64,000 nucleotides of DNA from Schistosoma haematobium (GCF_000699445.3 NC_067197.1:32657809-32721808); one strand, 5' to 3'; numbered from the stretch's first letter, positions 1 to 13,560 are shown. Notes: generated from the sequence alone by a model not told the origin. Numbers and translations: made by a program.

Positions 1-117
1 CCATGTTCTTTAGATTCCTTTTGTTCGAAATTCCGACGTTTTCCGGACGACTTTATCCACAGTTGTCCACATACATTGATAACAGTGAAGATTTGTTATG
101 GCATTTGGCTGCTAACT

Positions 118-470
118 GATGTCTATGCAGGTGAAGATGAAGGAAGGGTGTCCACTTTGTCCGATGTACTGATCAAACCAAAAATGTGGATTAGTTTGGT
201 GGACGACTGAGTCTTCATTATCAGAAGAGGCAAACTGGAAAATATCTACAATCTGATCAACAACATCTTCAGTGACAAACATTTCATAATCGAAAAAGAG
301 TTAGGCAGCAAACTATCATTATTTATTATATCGACCACCCGAACCGACACAGGAAAGCTGGAGAATCAAGTATATCAAAAGCCAACCCATATAGATCAAA
401 TTCCCAACTACAATGGCAATAACCTAAGAGTTCAAACTAGATAGCCACATTGAAAACTGAAATTTCTTGA
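118..470 (+). mobile_element. Penelope-like element reverse-transcriptase relic
   Basis: Translating across frame breaks gives the palm-to-thumb part of a Penelope-like reverse transcriptase. A VDD motif comes first, then a VFIIRRGKLENIYNLIN-like stretch, a NNIFSD block, and a KLENQVYQKPTH block typical of this family. Stops and frameshifts interrupt it, for example a stop directly after VDD, so it is a dead fragment. No GIY-YIG endonuclease part and no terminal repeat are seen beside it. The assignment rests on family motifs recognised by eye. Confidence 0.65.
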
Positions 471-2871
471 GCATAAAGGTTATTATGACAGTTAGAAAGA
501 CCTTCTTTGGTCACTAACAAAGCACTCAAAGTAGCATAAAGTGATAGTCATTAAATAAAAGAGCGAAAATGAAATAATGACGCCTCTAGATAACCTGTTT
601 AGGAATAGATGCATTTGCTTCTTATGTAAATGGGACATAAGTATTAGCAAAGATGGACAGGTGCATATCCGTACCGTTACAAAGGGATTAAGTAAAGTAT
701 TTTAATGGAAAACTAAGGCTTTTGGTCGTAGTTTTTGGATATTTAATATCCCGTAGAACTTAGTTTGGACCAGCCTTTGAACTGATTTGAAGGAGTAGTA
801 TTGTGGTATATGTAGCTTATACTGACAGATATAAGTAATATGTGCACCGGTCGAAATTGGAAAGCCTGGGGACGAAAGATTAAAAAAAGTGAAGAGGAGG
901 AAAAACAAGGAATTCGAATAAAACAGAATTGCAAGGATGAACAAGAATGTATAAGAAAAGTGAGGAAAATTGTACAACTAATGTATTTAGCGTATAGTTT
1001 CCACATTTTATGAAAGGCCTCCGTGATTTTGCATAGCGCAATAAACCTGTCTTTCCTACCTGAGTTTTCGTTCGCTATAGTACAGCAATCCTTCTTAGTC
1101 GTTGCCATGTTTGAAGAGACTACGAGTTCACCTAATCTGAGAACGAAAAGAAGACTTTGTGACACAATGACAGATAAGCTAGCTATTCCGACGCATCCCA
1201 GCAGAGCTATCTAGAGAGAGACATCCGATTTCGGAATAAGGAAATATATCCCACAACCAGCCAGAATCACGAACTACAACAACAAGCACAACTCAAGCGT
1301 ATCCCGTGTCAAGCATCCCTTTCAAATACTAGCCATCTTAGATCGAACGCTTCTCAACACAGAGACAAACCCTCATATTCGTCTGCGAATCCATTGACTA
1401 CCGACATCTAATTTGACTGCGTTGGTATCTTTCGTTTACAGGGCATTGTCAAACCCCAAATATATGTGTCATCTTTATACCACCAAAAACTAAAATCACT
1501 CATTTAAATGATTTGACCAGCAACTTGCTGTGTGACTGTTGGATTTTCACGCGGTGAATGTTTTTTAGTTGGCCAGTCACCTTCAGGCCAGATTGAATTG
1601 ATATTCCCCAACTTTTGAATGAGTGATGAAAGTGTCAACCTGACCAAAAGTTATCCAGGTATTACATACAAACGTTTTATTCAGGTTCCTTGTAATTCTT
1701 AACATTAGAGTAAGTGCCTATTCAGGTGGGCGTATATGGAGGACAATAGTATAGGAGTTTACATCACGGATCTAAACAAGCGGGGATTGCTTGTCAAGGG
1801 ATTTAGCACCCATCACGATACTGAAACAGTCACTACACTTGTGGATAGTAAAGGTATATGTTATACATATGGAACTATAAGCTAATTGTTGTTAGGCTGA
1901 AGGAGATTATTTAACCTGGTACAATTGAATCTGGATGACCGTTGTGTCCAAAATTATATAAAAGTTAAGTAACCGGTGGCCTGGGGAATAAGATGAATTT
2001 GTATGAATGTGAGACTAAACCAAATGAAGCTTATAATCTGTGTTTCCAAAGTACGAGGTGATACTTTAGCAAACGAGAACACAAGTAGGGACAATTGGAT
2101 GTGTTGGAGTAACGATTTTTTATCAACCAACAGATAACTTCGTTACGTTCGACATGCTATTGGAGGTAGAAAACACGCCTTAAAAAACAATGAAACCATT
2201 TGGATGCAAAACGCTTTGGAATCGGTAACTAAGACGAGACGGATACAAGTGGCTGTTATATAATACAGCGTGCTACGTCACAGCCTAAAAATCAAATTCG
2301 TGAACTCATAACTATGGATTACATTGAGAAGTTGTTGATGACATGAATGTTTTCATTGTCAACACACAAAACTAGATTAGAAGAGTAATGTTAAGCATAC
2401 CAGAGCATGGAAATAATACTTTCTGGTTGATGAATAGGAGACCTCTTTGAATTCTGATAAGACTCAATTGTGGTTCAAAGTGGTTTGGTGCCTTACCTGG
2501 CGAAAAGCATTGATGAATTGAGAGGCTTACATGTGAATATCCACGGCTGTATCTATTATGTTTGATTTCCGTATGATAAAAACTTGATCTACGGTTTTTT
2601 GTGCCTTTTTAAAGCTGATTTATTGGACCAATCACCAATAAAATATGAATTCAGTTATCCCCTGTTTGTACATTATTCGCCACTATACCCTCCTGTTCAC
2701 AGCAATTATAGGCTATTCTCACTGGTCAGCATTGACTGATAGCACGATTTCAGTGGAATGTGAAGTTTAAATGGGGCATCAGTTTTGAATTGCGATGTTT
2801 GCAATGGTGGTTGATGCCACGGTTTCGTTTCCTTGTGTTGAAACGTGAACATTCACTAATGTGTTGATGTG
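471..2871. other. No gene recognised; scattered repeat traces
   Basis: I see no supportable exon here. The minus-strand open frame at 743-1165 has no recognisable domain. Around 1430-1490 the minus strand resembles a short block also found in the CR1-like elements near 12.6 kb and 42.9 kb, which suggests decayed non-LTR sequence. The rest is unassigned AT-rich DNA. Confidence 0.4.
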
Positions 2872-5445
2872 ACAGATTCCACTCAATCTGAGTGTTAATA
2901 AACGACTGTCAACTTCATATCAATTAGAGATGTGGATATCACTGCCTTGGGTAACAGGTTCCAAGAATTGATGACTCGGCGAGAAAATCTGTATGACACT
3001 GGTATTTTATTCGTTCTTGGCTTTTCTACTCACCTGACATGTCCTCTGCCATGTTCCGATCTAGTGAGAAGAAAATGATGAAATATGTTAGGTCCAAAAT
3101 CATTTCTTAATATCCTATACATGAGAATCAGATCACCTCTTAATCTGCGGTAGGATGGAGTAAAGACGTCTAGCTTTTTAAGCCGCACTTTGTATAATTA
3201 AATCCGAGTTCTGGAGTTGCACAGGTAGCTTCCCTTTGTATTTGTTCCAGGCTATCTGAGTCACCCTTTAAACAGGGGCTTGCAGCCTGAATGCAGTTCT
3301 CAATCTTAGTTCTCACCAAGGTTGTGTGTGCTGTAGTGAACATAGTAGTATCTAACTTGGTGAATATCTGTCTTAAAGCTCATAGAGTCCGAAACTATTT
3401 GGTTACAACCTCCAGCAATTGGCTGTGGTCATAAGATCATGACTCACTGTCACTCCAGGATCCTCATGAGACCGGGCCACAGGTACAGGCATTTCCCCTA
3501 TGCTATTCCTACCAACCTTTGTATCCCTTAAGTGCGTGTAGACATTTTGCCGCGATGATAGGTAACAGCCACTCCTTAGACCAATTAACCACAATATTCA
3601 AGCCTGCCTGAAGTGCGCGTGCATCTGCATCTCCCGTTATTTTTCGCCAAATTTTTACATCGTCAGAATATAATATTTGTTGGTACCTTGTCAAATACCC
3701 TACTGAATTCTATGTAGACAACATCCACTGATTTTCCATTGTTTATAGCCTTTATGTATTGCTCTCCTCTGTAAGGAGGTTTGTTGTGCAAGATAAATCT
3801 TTTCAGAAACCATATTCTTCGACAAATGCCATTATGATCAATTTGACTATCCTTTCCAGTATTTTAACCGCAACACTGGTGAGGCTGACAGGTCTGTAGT
3901 CATAAATAAGTTTTCTTGGTCCCGTTTTATGTATGGGAGTGACGGTTGCATCCTTCCAGTGTGTAGGCAACACAACTTGGTCAAGTGACATATTGAATAC
4001 CACAGTAATTCGAGCCGCTTATGCTTATTCGTGAGGATGTTATCTACTACACCTTCTGTACTGCGGCATACTACAACTAACTCAATATCTTGCCGCACCA
4101 TTTCACACGTCCCTCAGTCATAGTACACTGCCTCGACAGCTCATATGGTTAAGGTACTTTTCGCGTATAGGATAGCCCTCACCTCCCCTACAGTTCAGTA
4201 TATCAGCCCTACTGGGCAAAATGTCAGTCAACTGAATTGTATTATCAAACATTTCTGACGTTAACCATGCTTTCGAGACAACGATCACATGCGGTTTTTC
4301 TATATCCACCACTGTCTTGAGCTTCGACATTTCATTTCATAGGCTGCGAGTAGTTGTGTAGCACACCTTGGATTTTGTGAAGAACTTTGCATTACCACCC
4401 AATGTGACTTCACAATATCAAGCACTATCAATCAGGCTGAAATTCTCACGTATGTATATTCCAGATCTAGTCAGTTTGTGTGAGTTTCTGAGCATTAGGT
4501 TTCTTTCTTCAGCCAAAGCAAAGTTAACATTTAAAAGGCGGTTATTCTGATTGCTTTCAGAACCCACATTTTCTCCTATTCTATAAAACCTACAGATGCT
4601 AACTTCTGAAACTGATTCTGAGAGTAGATTGCTTATTATGGACTTAATGCGACTGAGGTCGTGCTCAATTCTAGCCATTAGTTCCTTTTCCGAACGCTCT
4701 CTTAACTTATGAGAAATGACTGACCTGCCAGCGAGGTCCGTCTTAACACTCTGTGAGCGTTTAACTCCTGAAATCTCCCTGCAGTCCGATTCGGCATGAA
4801 ACGTGGAGGTCTCACTCTGTTTCCTTACTTTTATTTTCCTGGGTGTGACTGTTAGCCAAATATTTACCAAATCACGTCTCTTGATTACACCCTCTACACC
4901 GCTTTGATTTTGCACACCCATAGCCTGTTATGCGTTGATATGTGAATCCGGAGCTGAAAGGGTAGATTCACATACACTGATGCTGCCAATAATTTGTTTC
5001 TTCTCAACGCGCTTTTTCTTTTCCCTTGTAACGATGACTACCTCTGTATGCCTTACATCTTCTTTTCTAATGGTGTTCACTTTGATGTTCTCACACTTAT
5101 CCTAAGCTGGGCTCATGATAACCCTCGCTATTTCCTCGAAAGCAGAATCCTGCTCATCTACAGCTGCCTGTTTATTTGAGGGCAATTTTCTAGCGATGTT
5201 TAGCAGCTCAATCGCCTCACGAATCAGCAGGGACTTTGTAAAACAGCATAATTGCACAGCCAACGTGATAGTGGCTTGCAAAACCTTTTATGTGCAGCCG
5301 GTGTGAGTCCTTTACACACATTGTGATAACACATATTGCAGTTGTTGCATTGCGTTTCATCATCGACAGAGAAATATCGTGCAGGTCTGTCATGACTATG
5401 TTCTTTGCGCCATGAATTTTTTTGTGATCTCACAGGGAGAAATGG
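2872..5445 (-). mobile_element. CR1-like non-LTR retrotransposon, degenerate
   Basis: Read on the minus strand the pieces follow the order of a CR1-type element. A Cys/His-rich PHD-like ORF1 start lies at about 5433-5224, and an ORF1 body with a basic, coiled-coil-like segment at 4921-4418. An endonuclease start with a VSKAWLTSE block lies near 4330-4118. Reverse-transcriptase blocks follow at 4101-3803 with the YRPVSLTSVAVKILERI motif, then a catalytic-box remnant YSDDVKIW near 3694-3509. C-terminal RT homology of the SYRRLRGDLILMYRIL type lies at about 3180-2990. Frameshifts, stops and a missing endonuclease C-terminus make it inactive. The termini are uncertain. Confidence 0.75.
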
Positions 5446-7166
5446 TCTCTAGAAAAAAATGTTTTTAAGGCCTGATAGGTGATAGATACTGAACGCAAAA
5501 AGAGGTTTGTATATTACTGTTCCTAACAACAATAAAAATTCCGACTTCAAAGAATACAAAAAGACCTTAACGCCTCTCGATACAAACAAATTCTAAAAGA
5601 TGAAATCGAACTTTAAAAACCACAGATGTCAAAATTCTCTACACAAGACGTTACTCCTGGAGATTACGTAAACTTAAATAAATTCACTTAAAGCAAAAAC
5701 GATAGTCTTGATGCGTAATTAAAGGGTCAATACTATGAAATATACTCATAGGAAAAATACCACCGTCCTTTTCAAAAAACGAGTTGATGCAAGTCAAATA
5801 ATGTATTCCAGGCTTGTAAGCTTCTTTAATGTATCATCGTAAATCCTGCGTTTAGAAATATAAGGTAAATGAGGCCGTGTCAAAAGCAAAGTTATGATCG
5901 ACTAAGTTAATGGTTGTGTGTTATTCAGCTCCAGTCCTTTTGTATGAAAAGGGAAATCGATTTAGTTACGCTAAGATCTCGTTATACATGTTTGCGGTTC
6001 TGGGAATCATCCACGTTGCAGTCCGTTGATATCTTTTACTTTGTTCCTACAGCTATGATGAACGAACGACGTATAAAAATTAAAAGCATCGTCATTGCCA
6101 AAAGCTCTACAGCCATTATCTTAATAGTATTCACCGTTTATGTATATTTGACTGAGTGACAATTATGAAAGACAATGCACTTTGATGAATTCACTAGCTG
6201 TTGCAAAAATCTAGACTATTTACATGATTTCTGTAGATAGTTTTGAAGCTGCATATTTGATTTTCAAAAGAAATTATGACTACCCTTACCTGGTGGGCCA
6301 TTTAATTCTTAGCCCTTCGAAATTTTACCGACCTGTTGCACTAAAGGAGATGAAGTTCTAGTTTCATACACCAGTTTACACAATGTATTCCACCTTTCTC
6401 ATGAATAACCATTTATCTACAGAAATTCTAAATATATACCTCAACGGTATTGTCAAGCTGCAGGTTCAAGCTATTTTTCTTGGCTTTCAATGACAGCTGC
6501 ACCTGAAACCATATAAAACTTAAGCCTCTGTGACGTTTAATAAGCATGAATGTTTATTGAAAGTGTTTGCCACTGTTAACCAAATCGTATTTTATGAGAG
6601 ATTTTCTAAGTTAATTATTTTCCGTAATAGCTAATCAGCCCAAACCGACTTCGCTGATGTGTTTCGCAGAAACCTTCAATGTAACATGGATGGTGTAAGA
6701 TCCATTTTGAATCTTTTGTGTGAAAATCCCTCCATATATACATTTGCAGTTTGTTCCCATTGATTCCTTTAGCTGTACATTTTTTATTCCATTTGAGTTG
6801 TTAATATTTGTATTTTATTATAGTTTTTATTTTGCTTACGCCTTCACTAAGTTTCCATGTTTCTTCCTGAACTGCATTTATGTTATTTTACTTGATACTT
6901 AGTCTTGGCGGCAGCCATATTGGTTTGTTCCTCCTTTTGATTATTTTGCTTGTATTGGCTGGAATTGTGCATTTTTGATTGTCAAATGAGGTACTCTGCC
7001 AGAATCGGAAACACTCTATGTTATAAAGCAACCAAATATGATCTTTTGAACGAATCTGTGCGTGATTTATCCAGACATAATAGAATAGCATTTATTTGTT
7101 GTGACTGATTTGATTAATTGAACAAATAGTGGTTGGATAGCTGGGTGGTCATATTTGTTTAAAATT
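5446..7166. other. No gene recognised
   Basis: AT-rich DNA with only short random open frames. I found no family motif, no exon chain with consistent splice phase, and no repeat copy shared with the rest of the window. Confidence 0.4.
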
Positions 7167-7326
7167 GTAAGATCCAAACTAAGGTTTGGACTGAAGAATA
7201 CCTGTCTAGGTAGGTTAGATATGCGCCCTCACCCAGTTACTTTGTTTTGGCTTCAATCGGGGAAGGGCGCATATCTAACCCACCTAGACAGCTGTTGTTC
7301 AGTCCAAACCTTAGTTTGGATCTTAC
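7167..7326. repeat. Near-perfect 63-bp inverted repeat with 34-nt spacer
   Basis: The arms are 7167-7229 and 7264-7326, with about four mismatches in 63 positions by hand alignment. The spacer is 7230-7263. Inside each arm lies a smaller hairpin, TCCAAACTAAGGTTTGGA, so the single strand could form a long stem or a cloverleaf of three hairpins. The repeat ends about 120 bp upstream of the first ATG of the 154-residue gene. It may be a small MITE-like or foldback transposon, or a transcribed hairpin. No flanking target duplication was obvious. Confidence 0.85.
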
Positions 7327-7446
7327 AGATGGTATTATAAAAACTTGTAGTCACAAACACCCATCTTGTGCTTCAAAATTAGAAGTTATTTTTATGATGG
7401 AAGGATGGCACGATTGTGTGAAGCTTTAACCAGAGACTAAGCAAAC

Positions 7447-7509
7447 ATGGCGCTACCACTTCCTGCACAGTGTTTCAGTTCTAAGGTTGCCGATATTGCT
7501 AATAGATAA
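7447..7509 (+). other. Possible upstream ORF overlapping the next start (TAATG)
   Basis: A 20-codon frame begins at the ATG at 7447. Its TAA stop at 7507-7509 shares its last base with the ATG at 7509 that begins the spliced 154-residue ORF. The overlap could mean translational coupling by reinitiation, or simply that the longer 5' leader is not translated. It is seen only as sequence; there is no support for translation. Confidence 0.35.
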
Positions 7510-8396
7510 TGGAAGAAGTAAGTACTATTATGAAGCGATTTAGAGAACTCATTGAAATGTACGACTTTTTAATTAAGATATCCTAATCTCAGGTGACCAG
7601 ATTGTCCGAGAACGTATGTGAAGATCTTCGGAAATCAACCGAGGCGTGTCTACCTTACATCCTAACGCCGGAACTTGAAATAACCTATACCCTACGTAGG
7701 ACTGAAAGTAAAATTGGTATCAGTAATTATAACTCTACAGGACGGTTCAAAATAAGTCCATACAGCAGTCTTTATAAATTTATAGACGTTTTGTGTTCAC
7801 GGTTCCCAAGTGCGTTCTGTCTAGCGGGCCAGGATTTTTTACACGACGCAAGAGATGAAGTAAATAAGAGAGAATGGCGGTCCAAGGAAAGGGTGTGCTA
7901 AATGGACTTTAGATCTGTAATTCAATAGTGGTTTTGTTTTTAAATTAGGTTCCGGGAAATATTTATACTAAAATAATTATTTCTTGTCTGTCTTATTTTC
8001 AGCTGGCTCTGCAAGTGTTCACAGACCTAAGTGTAAGATTTAATCCAGCAAACATTATTGTTCTACCATTGATACACATTATGGGACAGGTGATTACTTA
8101 GACAGAGGGCATTCATTTGTCTATTATAACCAGTTTGGCTAGTTTGATACTACGTTTGTAATATAGAGTGACCTTTTTTCTCTTTGTCGAACACTGTGAA
8201 TGAAAGTTCAACATGAACCTGATGTACATAACCAGTGTATGACAGCGATTGTTCAAAATCGCAAAAGGATATTTATTAACGAATAATTGCGCTTTTTAAA
8301 AACTTTAATGAACATCTTCATTTATAGCACATCAACCTTCTACGGCAGTGCTTGTCTATCGTGACAGACAGATCCCTGTTGCCAAAGATGGTTTAA
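7509..8396 (+). CDS. Four-exon gene, unrecognised 154-residue protein
   Basis: The exons are 7509-7517, 7593-7892, 8003-8089 and 8328-8396, all joined in phase 0 through GT..AG introns of 75, 110 and 238 nt, with stop TAA at 8394-8396. The first exon encodes only Met-Glu-Glu before a GTAAGT donor. The protein has an acidic/polar N-terminus and a mixed middle. The C-terminal 50 residues look alpha-helical and carry hydrophobic patches such as NIIVLPLIHIMG. No signal peptide or clear membrane span is present. I do not recognise the family. Tiny first exon, introns lengthening 3'-ward and four phase-consistent joins argue for a real gene. The function is unknown. Confidence 0.6.
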
Positions 8397-10479
8397 TTGC
8401 TTTGAAACTGTGTTCACTTTGCTAAGTTAGCTGAAAAAAGTCAGTAGATGTAAAGTCAGCTTAATGACAGTAAAAGTTAATGGATGTGTGATTTCTAAGC
8501 AGTACAATAGTACGGAATTTGACCTGGTAGTATAGGTCACTATGTTCAGGGTTGCAGTATTCTGTGAACAGTCTGTAAGACTAATCGGCCGCGCTCCAAC
8601 ATGGTAATAGTTGCACATCAACGCAAACCAACATCCCTATGTTTTACGGCCACAGCACCGTATACGTTTTCTGTCGTAACGCTGTAAGGATAAGGCCATA
8701 TAAATGAATTTATGTAAAACCTAAAAGAGTACGATGTTAAAACTTCTTTTTATCAAGAATCGTAGGTGTGGTCAGTGAAAAAAATATTCTGACGATTTAT
8801 TGTCATCATTACGACTGATTAAACTCTTAACGTTTGCATACATGTCTTCCAATGCTTTGAGGCATGAACAGATGAGTTTACTGACCAGAGGTTCAATAAG
8901 AGCATGGACTGAATGCTAGTTATTAGTGAAATTCTTTAACAGATCTTCACTCCATGTAGAGATTGATATGTTTTCAAACGCACAAGAAACCAAGTCCATT
9001 ATATAGTTTATTACCTAACAGCTGCCATGACGAAATAAATCTACAATGCTTATAGAGATAAAGAAACGCAAACCACAAATTAGACGTCAAATGTCGTCTT
9101 GAAGGATCTACAGAAATTTATCCCTATGTGCAAGGATGGTCGTGCACGGTTTTAACACAGGTGACTTCTAGCGAACCATTTACTACACAGACTCAAAATC
9201 CAGATTTTTAGTGGCAATATTTCGACCTAAAGGATAAATTCATTTGAAATAAAGCAAACGTAGATGACCTATATCGTCTTCTTTGTCTAGGTTGTGATGA
9301 TGCGTTAGAAGTTGTATGTTCTTCGGAAGAGTACGAATCACTATTGTCATCTACATCCTGAAGACAAGTATCTGATTCTGACGAACTGTGCTTACGTCCA
9401 TAAGTATAGACATATCTGACGAAAAAATAATTCAGTTGATTCATCATTGCTCTTTTTACATACTGACATACTTAGTGTACTTTTACTGTTAAAATAATTA
9501 TCAACCACAGAAGTCCTACTATTTTATGTACTTCATTCAAACAAAACTCAAAATTGTTCCAACTTGTAAATCGTCGTGACAACTTAATGTAATTGAGTAT
9601 TCGTCTTATATCATGCATCATTACGATGCCACCACTTTCGTTACTTGAAAAATGGACGCTGTCAGACTTAGTGTGGCTGAACTCAATTTAAATCTGAAAA
9701 CGTCTTGATTTGACTGCTTCTGCAAAGCCTTACGGATTTTCGACGTGACGAACTGATTGTTTTACGACAGTTTAACCTCCAAGTGCCCAGTAACCACCAA
9801 TAGTGGACGATACCACCGAAGCGTTGCCTGCTTTTCCTCCCTGAGTAAATTTGATTGTTTCGATCGGTTATTACGTATAAAGACTACTGTTTACACTTTA
9901 ATTGAATTTATTTCGGTTAAATTATCCTCCAAGAGCATCGTCTTCGTTTCCAAAGCAGTTAATCGTCAGTACTTTTGAGTACTTATTTTCTTTTGTATTT
10001 TTTTCTAACTTTTTCGTCCTAACAGTTTTTCACTTTGTTGGTCATAAATTACTTTTGTCTCTGGGTATTATTGCATCTAGTTTTTTTCGAAAACTGTCAC
10101 GTCCAAGTTTGGGTTTTTGCCCGTTCCAGTTATTGAAGTACTGGCCGTCGATATTCGCAAATCACGTACCCAAGTAGGCAAGAGAACCAAAACTCCAAAT
10201 TAGGTACCAAGTTTATTCGCAATTCACAAATAATCGACCAAAGTACTTCTAACAACAATAATTATAACAATTACAAAACAAACCTTCAATTTTGTAGGTT
10301 CCCGGAGCAAAAACTCCCAAATAACAAACCAAAGACAAAGAGAGCACCAAAAAAACAAACCAAAATGTCCAAAAAATAGTGATATTAACAAACACGTTCA
10401 AGAGTTCAATAAAACAATTACATCCCAAAACACAGTGAATTAATAATATTTAATATAAAGGTTTTTATCAGCCCAATGT
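8397..10479. other. Mostly unassigned intergenic DNA
   Basis: Apart from one Ser/acidic-rich minus-strand frame at 9208-9447, listed separately, I see nothing supportable. The open frames at 9757-10177 are low-complexity AT-rich translations without motifs. Confidence 0.4.
9208..9447 (-). CDS. Possible small gene or exon, Ser/acidic- then Arg-rich
   Basis: This minus-strand frame is unlike its low-complexity neighbours. A Ser/Glu/Asp-rich block with several SS, SEE and DD clusters is followed by an Arg-rich QPRQRRRYRSS segment and a short hydrophobic tail. Candidate starts are Met-Met at 9447. A splice acceptor (TCAG) near 9424 would allow an upstream exon instead. No family is recognised. 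It is convergent with the 154-residue gene. It could be coding or chance. Confidence 0.25.
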   Translation of the reverse strand: MMNQLNYFFVRYVYTYGRKHSSSESDTCLQDVDDNSDSYSSEEHTTSNASSQPRQRRRYRSSTFALFQMNLSFRSKYCH

Positions 10480-13400
10480 CTTCAGTTCTCCCGCAACAAA
10501 AACATCTGTTTGGTGGCTGAACAGTTCAAGATAAGCAATTGCCATCGCCCGGGCAGTCGATGAGTGCAAGGGCTGGCACCACGACATTTGCACGAATCTA
10601 AACCATGCGCCTTCCAATCTGTAAAGTGGAAATGGTTTTATCAGCAGTGCTGCTCAGACACAAATAGTTTGTTAGCCGAGGCTATTTCAATACTGTCAAA
10701 AAGTGTATTAGCAAACGAGATAAGGACCCATCGGACAGGACTCGCTCTGTCGACACACAAAATGAAGTGGAGCCGCCTCAAATGGGCTCGGAGACAGCCG
10801 ACTCACATCGATCAAACGAGGACTGGCTAACTTCAAAACGGTTTGTCCTAAATAAAAAAAGCAAGAGATTAAATTTACCCTGTCTCTCGTCCTCTATATG
10901 GTATCGGCAGGAAACTCCTCGAAATCCCACTCGCAATGCTGGATCTATTCCTAGCAGGAAAAAAACCTAACTGTCTAAGTCGTCCATAATCTTCCACAAT
11001 CCCGCAAAGTGTTTGACGCGACTGTGCTTGCTACTCCAATGAAACTTGATGGATGGGTACAGAGAGAGAACAAGAAACGACAAAGCATTATTAAAGAAAA
11101 TCCAGACCCCCAAAATGTAGTCGAGAAATTAAACACAGGTCACTGTGACTGGTTAGTTATCTTTCATAGAGTGGAATTCTCAGAACCTAAAACTCGTTTT
11201 CAGCATGACATTGGGTTGATAAAACAGCTACTAAATCAGCTACTACCTCAGGGCATCTCCGGAGTCACCTTACTAAAGGTTTATAGACTAGATAGCCAAA
11301 TGAACTTGAAACAGAATCAAAACAGGCAGCTTAAAAAGGTGTCTAAACCTCCTAATGAGTGGGACCTAATATTACAGAATGGAGTTTCTGTCTATAAAGA
11401 CTCGTCGCTCGCAGACCGTGTTAAAAGACAAGGAGCCGAAAAAAACTAAAACTTGGGTTATATGCTTACAAAGAAGACTCAAAATTTGTAAATTATCATT
11501 TTGCGAGTCTTCAACGGAAAATGATGCCGAGGCTACTATGGGTGCAGCACGAAGTCATTTTAATAGGCTATGGATTTGTTACACTAATCCCCGAAGCTTG
11601 TTCAATTAGCTGTCTGAACTAGATATACAGACTGGTCCTACCTAGCCAGATATAATCACAGCTAAAGAAATTTGGCTGATGCAACTTTTAGATAGTATAC
11701 AGCTTGATTTTTAAGGTTTAACGTTAGTAAGAGCCGACAGAATAATAGAACTCGAGTTCCCAATTGAAATAGCTTGAGACGTATTTTAAAATTTATACTT
11801 AAACGTTACGGCATCCCACACCCCTTGAACTACCCCAAAAAGGCCGAGATACTCTTCATCATGCCTCAGTACTAAGGTTCACACAAGACAAAATCTCAAT
11901 ATCGAGAAGCTCGGAATAATTGTTTCTCGACGCCCCGTAAGTCTAGAAGGCTTCACGACAAAAAAATGTCAAAGAATCTATGGAACGCCCTAAGCGCTTG
12001 TATTCGTATATAAACCAAAGGACTTTAGAAAGAGGAAGTATTCCAGCAGCATGGGGAGACTAATGCTATGACTTTGGTTAGGCTCAAGTATTCTCAAACT
12101 ACTTTGTGAATGTATATACCGTAGAAACACCCTTCTCGTCAGTTCACGCAAATCCCTCCACACTGGACAATGTGGCCATTAAAAAACTCGATGTCTTTGG
12201 TCTGCTAAATAAGCTTGATATAGGCAAATACATGGGACCCGATGAACTGAAAACTAGGTTATTAACGGAACTAGCTAAATTCGTTGTGAACCATTTAGGT
12301 ATATGCTTTAATTCATCCGTAAATCAGAGTCGTTTACCAAAAGACTGGAAGAAAGACAAAGTAAGTCTTGTCTTCAAAAAAGTTACGAGACATAAACCTG
12401 AGAATTACTGACCCATCGGTCTAACTACCGTGGTTGTTAAAATTTTAGAAATAATTCGGTAGGATACGTACACGATGAATAACATTGAGCCACCTGTTGT
12501 CCAGGCACACAATGACATAAGAATCATCGTTAACCAGGACTTAAAAGCTGCTGCACACTGCCATACAATAGCCGCCATATAACCTCATGGTCAATATTAA
12601 AGATGCCACAGGTATTCAGGGTTTGATAACGCTTTAACCAGCAACACCTTCTACTATGAACCGTACCCACCAAATGAAATCGGCAGAGGTTCGAAGATAT
12701 ATTTGATAGGCCATCAATATATCGAGGATCGTCTGATCTAATCTGGCTAGCGATCGCAAGGGTTGTTGACCACGGCGTTCCTACTCGTGATCTGGGGAGG
12801 ATGCATGACCGAGTGCCTTCAGCTAGGTGAGTCCATCAAAACTAATGTGGTCAGTATCCAATGTCAAAGACTTACAGAGCTATTTATTTTGGAGATTTAT
12901 TTGCCGCTACAATATATAGGGCCTCTAGTCATGTCAACGCTAAAACGTTTCTGACTTTGTTCACAGTATTCGTGCGCACCGAATACGAGTGACTGACCTC
13001 TGCTTTGAAAAACGCAGTGGGCTTTTGAGAACAGAAACTAAGTTGACTCTTGAGATAGCGAAGCCCTCGTATGATGCTCGACTGGCTAAACTAAACCATT
13101 TCCCGTTGTCATATCGACGATCAAAAGGTGACCTGATTGCAGTATCCAAACCACTGAGTGACAGATTTTCACCATATCTGTCCTCATTTTCCTGTCTTCT
13201 AAAACAGAGAATTTATGAGGACACTCCAAAAATTTCACCAGTCCAGAACAAATTACGTGTTAGCTGACCATCGACTTTCCCATCGAAACATCAAAGAGTG
13301 AAATTCATTACATCAACACGTGATAGATGCTCCATCTATCGACCATTTCAAAATAACAACTGAGGGACCATCATTGCCAAAACTAACACAAACCAATAAG

Positions 13401-13560
13401 CCTGCTGTCCTTGCCGAGCCGAAACTGAAACTGTTTGAGCGCTACATTCTTAAATTTAATGACCCTCAAAGTTACCCGCTGTTTTTATCAACAACAACTG
13501 GTGTTGGCAGGCACGGACTAGCGGGTAAGCCAGGGATTTTCGCGCACACGTTACATATTG
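10480..13560 (+). mobile_element. CR1-like non-LTR retrotransposon, degenerate
   Basis: In plus-strand order: ORF1 homology at 11009-11449, including a QHDIGLIKQLLNQLLP block. An endonuclease N-terminus (CYTNPRSLFN block) lies near 11560-11610, followed by a VRADR block near 11730. Reverse-transcriptase N-terminal homology at 12106-12470 has the blocks PDELKTRLLTELA, NQSRLPKDWK and ENY.PIGLTTVVVKILE. RT C-terminal homology at 12989-13140 has HFPLSYRRSKGDLIA. A C-terminal HVIDAPSIDHFK-type tail ends near 13370. The endonuclease core and the catalytic RT region are deleted or frameshifted. It is similar to, but separate from, the element at 2.9-5.4 kb. Confidence 0.75.
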
